From positions 1 through 5,152 of the forward strand of contig SLKW01000248.1 in NCBI GenBank assembly GCA_007134405.1: 5,152 nt of DNA, in the 5' to 3' direction. Position 1 is the first letter of the stretch. Each line of letters begins with the position of its first letter. Below are positions 1 through 5,045 of this stretch, piece after piece. This stretch comes from Paracoccaceae bacterium. Lineage in GTDB: Bacteria; Pseudomonadota; Alphaproteobacteria; Rhodobacterales; Rhodobacteraceae. Both the position numbers and the translations under genes were made by a program. Below the pieces are notes generated by a model. The model saw only the letters and a program-made list of their open reading frames with translations. It was not told where the DNA came from and searched no databases.

Positions 1-863
1 CCCTGCGGCAGGATCACCGAGGCGGGCAGGTTGCCCGAGGGCAGCGCGCCGTGCCGCGGCTGCACCCCCAGCCCCTGCCATTCGGCGACGGACAACTGGG
101 TGCGCAGCCCGGTCCGTGTCAGGTCCAGCCCCTGCGGAATGCGCACCTCGTGCATCCAAGGCTCGCCCGCGCGCCAGCCGTGATGGCGCGGCAGCGCCGC
201 GCCCGACAGGACCGCGTCGGGCAGCGAACGCTTGAGGTCGATCCGCCCGTCGCCGTCACCGTCCACGGCCAGGCGCAGGATGTCCGAGGGCAGCATCTGC
301 ACCATCCCGATCTCGCCCGCCCAGGCGCCGGTCGTCGTCGCCGGGTCGAGCATCCCGCGCTGGTAAAGCTCGATCATCGCGAAGACCTCGGGCCGGAAGA
401 TCTCCGGTCGGCGGCAATCATGCGCCAACGTGACCAGCGCATTGGCGGTGTTGAAATCCCCCTGAACCCGCCCGTAATCGGTCTCGAACGCCAGGAACGA
501 CAGCAGCATCGAGGGCGCCACGCCGTACTCGCGCCGCGCGCGCTCGAACAGTGCGGCCTGCTGTTGGCGCATCTGCTGGCCGCGGCTCAGCCGGTCCTGG
601 CTGATGAGCTGGCGCGAGAAGTCGATGAAGGGGCGGGTGAAGAACGCCTGCGACCGGTCCCTTTGCAGCACCGCCTGATCCTGCCGCACGGTGCGGAAGA
701 ACCGCTCGACCGTCTCGCGCGACTGACCGCGCGCGACGGCTTCCGCCTTCAACCCCTCGACGAACGAAGGAAACGGCCCGCCGCAGCTTTGCGCGATGGC
801 GGGCGATCCGGCGAATGCGGTGGTGACACCCACGATTGCGGCGGCAAGAAGAACGTGACGCAT
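1..863 (-). CDS. Lytic murein transglycosylase, MltB family (C-terminus cut off by window edge)
   Basis: Periplasmic enzyme that cleaves the MurNAc-GlcNAc bond of peptidoglycan, forming 1,6-anhydro ends. I translated 287 residues by hand; the reading frame is open to the window edge. Residues 1-24 form a signal peptide (MRH, a hydrophobic run, then PAIA before Gln25). The fold's hallmarks follow: FETDYGRVQG at 126-135, with Glu127 as the expected catalytic acid; WAGEIGMVQMLPSDI at 181-195; and an acidic DGDGDGRIDL loop at 201-210, resembling the EF-hand-like calcium site of E. coli MltB. Cys27 is not in a convincing lipobox, so the protein is probably soluble; Cys27 and Cys150 could form a disulfide (inference). 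The ATG at 863 is preceded by a strong GGGAGGGG site 5 nt away. Related proteins often carry a C-terminal peptidoglycan-binding domain, which would lie outside the window. It lies 63 bp downstream of the reductase gene on the same strand, so cotranscription is possible. The family is clear; assignment to a specific paralogue is not. Confidence 0.9.
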   Translation of the reverse strand, partial: MRHVLLAAAIVGVTTAFAGSPAIAQSCGGPFPSFVEGLKAEAVARGQSRETVERFFRTVRQDQAVLQRDRSQAFFTRPFIDFSRQLISQDRLSRGQQMRQQQAALFERARREYGVAPSMLLSFLAFETDYGRVQGDFNTANALVTLAHDCRRPEIFRPEVFAMIELYQRGMLDPATTTGAWAGEIGMVQMLPSDILRLAVDGDGDGRIDLKRSLPDAVLSGAALPRHHGWRAGEPWMHEVRIPQGLDLTRTGLRTQLSVAEWQGLGVQPRHGALPSGNLPASVILPQ

Positions 864-926
864 GGCACCCCTCCCGACTGCATCGGAACAGGCTAGCAAG
901 CCGCGCCCTTCCTTCCAAGTCCGTTG

Positions 927-1901
927 TCAGCCGCGCCCGTGCGGGGCGTTGAAATCCAGGTCCGGGCCGACCGGCACGATGCGGTGCGGATTGATGGTCT
1001 CGTGGCTGTAGTGGTAGTGGCGCGTGATGTGGTCGAAATGCACGGTCTCGGCCACGCCCGGATGCTGGTAGAGCTCGCGCGTGTAGCCCCAGAGGTTCGG
1101 GTAATCGACGATCCGCCGCCGGTTGCATTTGAAATGCCCGTGGTAGACCGGATCGAACCGGAAAAGCGTGGTGACCAGCCGCCAGTCGGCCTCGGTCAGC
1201 CGCGCGCCCAGCAGGTAGCGGTTCCGGGCCAGATGGTCCTCCAGCCAGTCGAGCGAATCGAAAAGCGGCCCGACCGCCTCCTCATAGGCTTCCTGCGAAG
1301 TGGCGAAGCCGGATTTGTAAACGCCGTTGTTGACCGTGTCGTAGATCCGGTCGTTGATGCGCTCGATCTCGTCGCGCAACTCTTCGGGCCAAAAGTCGTC
1401 CTGGTTGCCGGTGATGCCGTCGAAGGCCGAGTTGAACATGCGGATGATCTCGGCGCTTTCGTTCGACACGATCGTCTCGCGCTCGCGGTCCCACAGAACC
1501 GGCACCGTCACGCGGCCCGACACTTCCGGGTCGGCGCGCGTATAGACCTGATGCATGAATTCGGCGCCGTGCAGCTTGTCGCCGGTGGCGCCCGGGAAAT
1601 CGGTGCGGAACTCCCAGCCGTTGTCCAGCATGTCCGGATGCACGGCGGAGACGCCGATATGCGCCTCCAGGCCCTTCAGCGCGCGGAAGATCAGCGTCCG
1701 GTGCGCCCAGGGGCAGGCGTAGGAGACATAGAGATGGTAGCGACCGCTCTCGGCCTTGAACCCGCCCTCGCCCGTGGGGCCGGGCGCGCCATCCGCCGTC
1801 ACCCAGTTGCGAAACCGCGACGTGTCGCGCTTGAAGGCCCCCCCCGTGGCGCGCGTGTCGTACCATTCCGAAGACCATTTGCCGTCGATCAGCTTACCCA
1901 T
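927..1901 (-). CDS. yqjG: Glutathionyl-hydroquinone reductase (Xi-class glutathione transferase, YqjG/PcpF/ECM4 family)
   Basis: Cytosolic enzyme that removes glutathione from glutathionyl-hydroquinones, returning the hydroquinone and GSSG, and so rescues quinone-glutathione adducts. The 324-residue length fits the family. The N-terminal thioredoxin-like domain holds the catalytic Cys63 in YACPWAHR (61-68), the cis-proline segment VPVLWD (133-138) and SNESAEIIRMF (146-156), which binds the glutathione gamma-glutamyl group in relatives. The helical C-terminal domain carries NNGVYKSGFA (191-200) and HITRHYHYSH (291-300); Tyr195 and Tyr296 match tyrosines I recall as conserved around the active site of E. 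coli YqjG. The ATG at 1901 is supported by AAAGGAGC at 1909-1916, 7 nt upstream. A sigma70-like promoter at 2010-2038 probably drives it, with a leader of about 100 nt. The gene is divergent from the unknown protein starting at 2081, and the transglycosylase follows it. The physiological quinone substrate cannot be read from sequence. Confidence 0.95.
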   Translation of the reverse strand: MGKLIDGKWSSEWYDTRATGGAFKRDTSRFRNWVTADGAPGPTGEGGFKAESGRYHLYVSYACPWAHRTLIFRALKGLEAHIGVSAVHPDMLDNGWEFRTDFPGATGDKLHGAEFMHQVYTRADPEVSGRVTVPVLWDRERETIVSNESAEIIRMFNSAFDGITGNQDDFWPEELRDEIERINDRIYDTVNNGVYKSGFATSQEAYEEAVGPLFDSLDWLEDHLARNRYLLGARLTEADWRLVTTLFRFDPVYHGHFKCNRRRIVDYPNLWGYTRELYQHPGVAETVHFDHITRHYHYSHETINPHRIVPVGPDLDFNAPHGRG

Positions 1902-1951
1902 GTTTCAAGCTCCTTTGCGTTCCCTCCGAGATCGGCGCAGATCCCCCTGAT

Positions 1952-1972
1952 TCAACCGCTGGCACCGCGCAT
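1952..1972 (-). other. Possible six-codon upstream ORF in the reductase leader
   Basis: Within the predicted transcript leader of the reductase gene there is an ATG at 1972, six codons (MRGASG) and a TGA ending at 1952. A GGAGG lies at 1983-1987, 10 nt before the ATG, which is somewhat far for optimal initiation. The stop is about 50 nt upstream of the reductase start. It could be a translated leader peptide, but a short open frame with a nearby purine run is easily found by chance in such GC-rich DNA. Confidence 0.15.
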
Positions 1973-2009
1973 CGCCTGTGCGCCTCCGAACAGCGCAGGA
2001 AGCGCAGCC

Positions 2010-2038
2010 GTCATAAAAGGATAACTTGTTTTTGCCAA
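2010..2038 (-). promoter_or_regulatory. Sigma70-like promoter for the glutathionyl-hydroquinone reductase gene
   Basis: Read on the minus strand, TTGGCA (2038-2033) is followed by exactly 17 nt and then TATGAC (2015-2010). This is 5 of 6 matches to the -35 consensus TTGACA and 4 of 6 to the -10 consensus TATAAT. It sits in the one clearly AT-rich stretch of the window, upstream of a gene with a good ribosome binding site. Transcription would start near 2003 and give a leader of about 100 nt. No experimental data support it here. Confidence 0.5.
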
Positions 2039-2053
2039 AATTTGCGGCATCAT
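2026..2053 (+). promoter_or_regulatory. Weak candidate promoter for the unknown gene at 2081, overlapping the divergent reductase promoter
   Basis: On the plus strand TTGTTT (2026-2031), a 16-nt gap and CATCAT (2048-2053) match the consensus elements at 3 and 4 of 6 positions. Its position, about 30 bp before the ATG at 2081, is suitable, but the match is poor and other placements are possible. If used, its -35 region would overlap the -35 region of the reductase promoter on the other strand. Confidence 0.2.
2030..2040. promoter_or_regulatory. Short palindrome TTTTGCCAAAA over the reductase -35 element
   Basis: TTTTG and CAAAA are perfect 5-bp arms around a central C. The palindrome covers the -35 hexamer of the predicted reductase promoter and lies between the two divergent genes, a suitable place for a repressor or activator. 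It is short and AT-rich, so chance is a real alternative; no known regulator site is recognised. Confidence 0.2.
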
Positions 2054-2080
2054 GGAGAAAGCTGCCGGGGGGCACACACC

Positions 2081-2443
2081 ATGCTGGAACATCTGCCGGA
2101 GGATATCCGCCGCGGTCTCGACGCCGCGCGGCATCGCCACCAAACTCGTGGCACGCGGCTCTGCGTGCATCTCAATGACGCGGTATTTCCGATCCGCCGC
2201 CTGTGGGAGGGGGGCTTCGCCGTGGATGCAGCGCGGGCGCCGCGGTTGCGCGGGATGGTCGATATCTTCGACGGGCCGCGACATCTGCTGCATGCGTTGA
2301 TCATCGCCTCGGAACTCGACGAGGGCGAGATGCGCTACGAGTTCAAGCAGGTGACCGCCGTCGGCACCGGACCCGCGCGCGATTACGCCGAAGAGGCGCC
2401 GGCGCCTGCGGGCTTCCTGTCCTTCCTGACGCGGCCGCGCTGA
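2081..2443 (+). CDS. Conserved-looking hypothetical protein, 120 residues, possibly PilZ-like
   Basis: I do not recognise a named function. The product is small, with no signal peptide or membrane segment, so it is probably cytosolic. It has a basic, helical-looking start (residues 1-25, with R10, R11, R18, R23 and R26), then a beta-rich middle: LCVHLNDAVFPIRRLWEGGFAVD (28-49), RLRGMVDIFDG (55-65), ALIIAS (72-77) and MRYEFKQV (84-91). A Pro/Ala-rich linker and a short tail ending FLSFLTRPR follow. An arginine-rich start before a beta-barrel with an EGGF turn recalls PilZ domains, which bind cyclic di-GMP, but the full RxxxR and D/NxSxxG signature is not present, so this is only a suggestion. 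Codon use matches the neighbouring genes, which argues that it is real. The ATG at 2081 has a GGGGGG run 5-10 nt upstream; a TTG at 2042 in the same frame would add 13 residues but seems less likely. DUF1330 follows 60 bp later. Confidence 0.75.
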   Translation: MLEHLPEDIRRGLDAARHRHQTRGTRLCVHLNDAVFPIRRLWEGGFAVDAARAPRLRGMVDIFDGPRHLLHALIIASELDEGEMRYEFKQVTAVGTGPARDYAEEAPAPAGFLSFLTRPR

Positions 2444-2461
2444 ACGCGCGGTCTTGCGCTG

Positions 2462-2496
2462 CCTCCTGGATCGCGCCACCTTGGCGCGACCGGAGG
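2462..2496 (+). promoter_or_regulatory. Hairpin that would occlude the DUF1330 ribosome binding site
   Basis: The upper stem is a perfect 8-bp inverted repeat, TCGCGCCA (2471-2478) and TGGCGCGA (2482-2489), closed by a CCT loop. It continues through G2468-C2491 and G2469-C2490, after a bulged A2470, and after a bulged U2467 through CCUCC (2462-2466) paired to GGAGG (2492-2496). That makes 15 Watson-Crick pairs with two single-base bulges. The last arm is the Shine-Dalgarno of the gene starting at 2504. The structure could limit translation of DUF1330, or act as a transcription terminator or 3' stabiliser for the upstream gene, which stops at 2443. No U tract follows, so an ordinary intrinsic terminator is less likely. 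Confidence 0.45.
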
Positions 2497-2503
2497 AGAA
2501 ATC

Positions 2504-2797
2504 ATGCCAAAAGCCTACTGGGTCGCCCATGTCGATGTCCGCGACCCCGACACCTACGCCCGCTACCGCGAGGCCAACGCCGAGGCCTTCGCCAAGTACG
2601 GCGCGCGCTTCCTCATCCGCGGCGGCGCGCAGGCGCAGATGGAAGGGCAGACCCGCGCCCGCACCGTGGTGATCGAATTCCCCAGCCTTCAGGCCGCGAC
2701 CGAGTGTTTCAACTCGCCCGAATACCAGGCGGCGAAGGCGATCCGCGACCCGGTCAGCACCGCCGATCTGGTCATCGTCGAGGGCTACGAGGGCTAG
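2504..2797 (+). CDS. DUF1330 family protein
   Basis: A 97-residue protein matching the usual size of DUF1330, a ferredoxin-like alpha/beta barrel family related to small dimeric monooxygenase-like proteins. The biochemical role of the family is not established. Family features seen are the opening [21 protein letters not shown] (residues 1-21), [16 protein letters not shown] (26-41), a variable loop, [19 protein letters not shown] (53-71), [11 protein letters not shown] (72-82) and the final strand [10 protein letters not shown] (88-97). No signal peptide is seen. The ATG at 2504 has a near-ideal GGAGGAG at 2492-2498, 5 nt upstream, but most of this site is the 3' arm of a stable-looking hairpin at 2462-2496. 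The gene lies between the unknown 120-residue gene and hisB, all on the same strand with gaps of 60 and 52 bp, so partial cotranscription is possible. The link to histidine synthesis is positional only. Confidence 0.9.
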   Translation: MPKAYWVAHVDVRDPDTYARYREANAEAFAKYGARFLIRGGAQAQMEGQTRARTVVIEFPSLQAATECFNSPEYQAAKAIRDPVSTADLVIVEGYEG

Positions 2798-2805
2798 CAA
2801 AGCCC
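2791..2805 (+). other. Small hairpin over the DUF1330 stop codon
   Basis: GGGCT (2791-2795) and AGCCC (2801-2805) can pair as a perfect 5-bp stem around a 5-nt loop. The stem and loop span the TAG stop at 2795-2797. There is no U tract, so termination is doubtful; it may be a weak attenuating or stabilising element, or chance. Confidence 0.2.
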
Positions 2806-2823
2806 CGTCGCCCGGCCTATACC
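2795..2823 (+). promoter_or_regulatory. Weak candidate promoter for hisB
   Basis: TAGCAA (2795-2800), a 17-nt spacer and TATACC (2818-2823) match the sigma70 elements at 3 and 4 of 6 positions. Spacing is right and the start would fall near 2830, about 20 nt before hisB. The -35 match is poor. If it is not used, hisB must be read from a promoter upstream of 2504. Confidence 0.2.
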
Positions 2824-2849
2824 GCGCCTGCCATAGCCGGAGGCCGCGC

Positions 2850-3437
2850 ATGCGCAGTGCGAAAATCACCCGCAAGACCGCCGAGACCGACATCACGGTC
2901 GAGCTTTCGCTCGACGGGACGGGGGCTTACGACAACGACACGGGCGTGGGTTTCTTCGACCACATGCTCGACCAGTTGGCCCGCCACGCGCTTTTCGACC
3001 TGAAAATCGCGGCCACGGGCGACCTGCATATCGACGACCACCACACGGTCGAGGATGTCGGCATCGCGCTCGGCCAGGCGCTTTCCCAGGCGCTCGGCGA
3101 CAAGCGCGGCATCCGCCGCTACGGCGCCTGCCACCTGCCGATGGACGACGCCCAGGTCCGCGCCGCGCTCGACCTCTCGGGCCGGCCCTACCTGGTCTGG
3201 AACGTGGCGTTCCCCACCGCGCAGATCGGCAAGTTCGACACCGAACTCGTGCGCGAATTCTTCCAGGCGCTCGCGACCCACGGCGGCATCACGCTGCATG
3301 TCGACCGCCTGCACGGGCTCAACAGCCACCACATCGCCGAGGCCGCCTTCAAGGCCGTCGCCCGCGCGCTCAGGGACGCGGTCGAGATCGACCCGCGCAA
3401 GGCCGACGCCGTCCCCTCCACCAAGGGCACGCTCTGA
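2850..3437 (+). CDS. hisB: Imidazoleglycerol-phosphate dehydratase (HisB)
   Basis: Cytosolic manganese enzyme converting D-erythro-imidazole-glycerol phosphate to imidazole-acetol phosphate in histidine biosynthesis. The 195-residue length matches the monofunctional dehydratase; the N-terminal phosphatase domain of the bifunctional E. coli protein is absent. The two duplicated half-domains show the metal-binding signatures: FFDHML (35-40, His38), [10 protein letters not shown] (62-71, with His64, His65 and Glu68), [15 protein letters not shown] (155-169, with His160, His161 and Glu164), and the C-terminal PSTKGTL (189-195). [17 protein letters not shown] (98-114) is also typical. The ATG at 2850 has GGAGG at 2839-2843, 6 nt upstream. 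hisH starts 4 nt after the stop, so the two are almost certainly cotranscribed. The product of the HisH-HisF synthase is the substrate of HisB, so the pairing is functionally coherent. No frameshift or missing key residue was seen. Confidence 0.98.
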   Translation: MRSAKITRKTAETDITVELSLDGTGAYDNDTGVGFFDHMLDQLARHALFDLKIAATGDLHIDDHHTVEDVGIALGQALSQALGDKRGIRRYGACHLPMDDAQVRAALDLSGRPYLVWNVAFPTAQIGKFDTELVREFFQALATHGGITLHVDRLHGLNSHHIAEAAFKAVARALRDAVEIDPRKADAVPSTKGTL

Positions 3438-3441
3438 TCCG

Positions 3442-4080
3442 ATGCTGACCGTCCTCGTCGATTACGAAAGCGGCAACCTGCATTCCGCCGAGAAGGCCTT
3501 CCAGCGCATGTCGGCCGAGGTCGGCGGCGGCGAGATCCTGATCTCGCCCCGGGCCGAGGACGTGGCCCGCGCCGACCGGATCGTGCTGCCCGGCGACGGC
3601 GCCTTCCCGGCCTGCCGCGATGCGCTCGCCGCCGTGCCCGGCATGATCGAGGCGCTGCAGGACGCGGTGATCGCCCGCGCCCGGCCGTTCCTGGGCATCT
3701 GCGTCGGCATGCAGCTTCTGGCCACGCGCGGGCTCGAATACCGCGAAACCCCGGGCCTGGGCTGGATCCCCGGCACGGTCGAGCGCATCGCGCCCGCCGA
3801 TCCCGCGCTCAAGGTGCCGCACATGGGCTGGAACGACCTGCATGTCGACCGCGCCCACCCGGTGCTCGACGGCCTTGACACCGGCGAGCACGCCTATTTC
3901 GTCCATTCCTACCAGTTCCACGTCGACGACCCGGCGCATCTGCTGGCGCATGTCGACTATGCCGGTCCGGTCACCGCCATCGTCGGCCGTGACAACATCC
4001 TCGGCACCCAGTTCCACCCGGAAAAAAGCCAGGCCGCCGGGCTGCGCCTGATCGGCAACTTCCTGCGCTGGAGCCCCTGA
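3442..4080 (+). CDS. hisH: Imidazole glycerol phosphate synthase, glutamine amidotransferase subunit (HisH)
   Basis: Class I glutaminase that hydrolyses glutamine and channels the ammonia to HisF, which makes imidazole-glycerol phosphate and AICAR from PRFAR. The 212 residues include the complete catalytic triad: Cys87 in [11 protein letters not shown] (83-93), and His192 and Glu194 in [10 protein letters not shown] (188-197). Other family segments are [15 protein letters not shown] (6-20), PHMGWNDL (126-133) and HAYFVHSY (150-157). The oxyanion-strand motif, usually PGVG, reads PGDG at 50-53. The ATG at 3442 gives the canonical N-terminus [12 protein letters not shown]; the frame stays open much further upstream, but that stretch overlaps hisB. 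No good Shine-Dalgarno lies at the usual distance (AAGGG at 3423-3427 is 14 nt away), so translation is probably coupled to termination of hisB. The glutaminase gene begins one base after its stop. The partner gene hisF is not in the window. Confidence 0.98.
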   Translation: MLTVLVDYESGNLHSAEKAFQRMSAEVGGGEILISPRAEDVARADRIVLPGDGAFPACRDALAAVPGMIEALQDAVIARARPFLGICVGMQLLATRGLEYRETPGLGWIPGTVERIAPADPALKVPHMGWNDLHVDRAHPVLDGLDTGEHAYFVHSYQFHVDDPAHLLAHVDYAGPVTAIVGRDNILGTQFHPEKSQAAGLRLIGNFLRWSP

Positions 4081-4081
4081 T

Positions 4082-4996
4082 GTGAGCCAGTTGCAGGCCA
4101 GCCTCGACCGGATCGCCGCCGAGATGGCCGCCGCCCCCCGGCGCGGCCGGGTCGCGGACTACATCCCCGAACTGGCCTGCGTCGACCCTGGGCAATTCGC
4201 CATCGCCGTCTGCCTCGCCGACGGGACCGAATGCGTCGCGGGCGATGCCGATACCGCCTTCTCGATCCAGTCGGTGTCCAAGGTCTTCACGCTGGCGATG
4301 GCGCTGGGCCGGCTGGGCGATCAGCTCTGGGCCCGCGTCGGGCGCGAGCCCTCGGGCCTCGCGTTCAACTCGATCCTGCAGCTCGAGCATGAGCGCGGCA
4401 TCCCCCGCAACCCGTTCATCAACGCCGGCGCCATCGTGGTGACGGACGCGCTCCTGTCCGGCCACGCCCCGCGCGAGATGCTGGGCGACTACCTGCGCTT
4501 CCTGCGCCTCGCCGCCGATGACGAGGCGATCCACATCAACGAGGCCGTGGCCCGGTCGGAAACCGAGACCGGCCACCGCAATTTCGCGCTGGCGCACGAG
4601 CTGGCCGCGCATCGCAACCTCGACCACCCACCCGAACATGCGCTCGGCGCCTATTTCCACCAATGCGCCGCCGAGATGACCTGCCGCCAGCTTGCCCGCG
4701 CCGGGCGCTTCCTGCTGAACGCGCCGGGGCTGCCGCGCCTCCTGTCGCCCGCCCGCGTGCGGCGGATCAACGCGCTGATGATGACCTGCGGCCATTACGA
4801 CGGCTCGGGCGATTTCGCCTTCCGCGTCGGCCTGCCGGGAAAAAGCGGCGTCGGCGGCGGCATCATCGCCATCGCGCCCGCCCGCGCGGCGATCGCGGTC
4901 TGGTCGCCGGGGCTGAATCCGCAGGGCAATTCCCAGCTCGGCACGCTGGCGATCGAAAAACTGGCACGGGCGATGCGGTGGTCGGCCTTCGGCTGA
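4082..4996 (+). CDS. glsA: Glutaminase (serine-dependent, beta-lactamase fold)
   Basis: Hydrolyses L-glutamine to glutamate and ammonia in the cytosol. The 304-residue length is that of the single-domain bacterial glutaminases such as E. coli YneH/GlsB and B. subtilis YbgJ. The catalytic Ser-x-x-Lys is Ser64-Lys67 in [10 protein letters not shown] (60-69). Other conserved segments are ADYIPELA (25-32, Tyr27), [11 protein letters not shown] (87-97), NPFINAGAI (110-118, Asn114), [11 protein letters not shown] (157-167, Glu160 and Asn167), GAYFHQC (189-195, Tyr191), [10 protein letters not shown] (234-243, Tyr239), and [12 protein letters not shown] (250-261). All expected substrate-binding residues appear to be present, so the enzyme should be active. 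The start is the GTG at 4082, one base after the hisH stop, with GGAG at 4070-4073, 8 nt upstream and inside hisH. This spacing implies cotranscription and probably translational coupling with hisH. Base composition matches hisH, so recent transfer is not indicated. Confidence 0.96.
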   Translation: MSQLQASLDRIAAEMAAAPRRGRVADYIPELACVDPGQFAIAVCLADGTECVAGDADTAFSIQSVSKVFTLAMALGRLGDQLWARVGREPSGLAFNSILQLEHERGIPRNPFINAGAIVVTDALLSGHAPREMLGDYLRFLRLAADDEAIHINEAVARSETETGHRNFALAHELAAHRNLDHPPEHALGAYFHQCAAEMTCRQLARAGRFLLNAPGLPRLLSPARVRRINALMMTCGHYDGSGDFAFRVGLPGKSGVGGGIIAIAPARAAIAVWSPGLNPQGNSQLGTLAIEKLARAMRWSAFG

Positions 4997-5045
4997 CGGG
5001 GCGTCGGGCAACGGGCAACGGGCCGCCGACTGACGGGGCCTCAGT
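4993..5045. repeat. Short repeats and weak hairpin in the convergent glsA / DUF2147 junction
   Basis: CTGACGGGGC occurs twice in direct orientation, at 4993-5002 (including the glsA stop) and 5030-5039. Between them CGGGCAA is repeated in tandem at 5005-5011 and 5012-5018, with a partial third copy CGGGC at 5019-5023. ACTGA (5029-5033) and TCAGT (5041-5045) form a 5-bp inverted repeat around a 7-nt GC-rich loop. Two convergent genes end here, so a bidirectional terminator would be expected, but the stem is short and has no U tract on either strand. I see no confident terminator. Confidence 0.3.

Noticed and set aside
51..896. Plus-strand open frame of 281 codons opposite the lytic transglycosylase
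   Set aside because: The minus frame gives a signal peptide, the FETDYG catalytic motif and a strong ribosome binding site. The plus frame is Arg/Pro/His-rich with no family features.
864..926. Separate promoter for the transglycosylase gene
   Set aside because: Minus-strand TTGGAA, 17 nt, TAGCCT can be found, but the -10 match is only 3 of 6. Read-through from the reductase gene is as likely.
418..1128. Minus-strand open frame of 236 codons overlapping the ends of the transglycosylase and reductase genes
   Set aside because: It is in a different frame from both real genes, with an Arg/Ala-rich composition typical of frame-shifted GC-rich coding DNA.
924..2024. Plus-strand open frame of 366 codons opposite the hydroquinone reductase
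   Set aside because: The minus-strand product is an unmistakable Xi-class glutathione transferase, so the plus frame is its shadow.
2042..2080. TTG start giving a 133-residue form of the unknown protein
   Set aside because: The extra 13 residues look non-conserved, they overlap the predicted promoter region, and the ATG at 2081 has a G-rich ribosome binding site at a suitable distance.
1952..2896. Minus-strand open frame of 314 codons spanning the unknown gene, DUF1330 and part of hisB
   Set aside because: It runs antisense to genes with recognisable products and good ribosome binding sites, its translation is low-complexity Arg/Ala/Gly-rich sequence, and it begins inside hisB. It is a GC-rich shadow frame.
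3055..3441. N-terminal extension of HisH into hisB
   Set aside because: The frame is open, but the extension is Ser/Arg/Thr-rich shadow of hisB. The canonical HisH N-terminus begins at the ATG at 3442.
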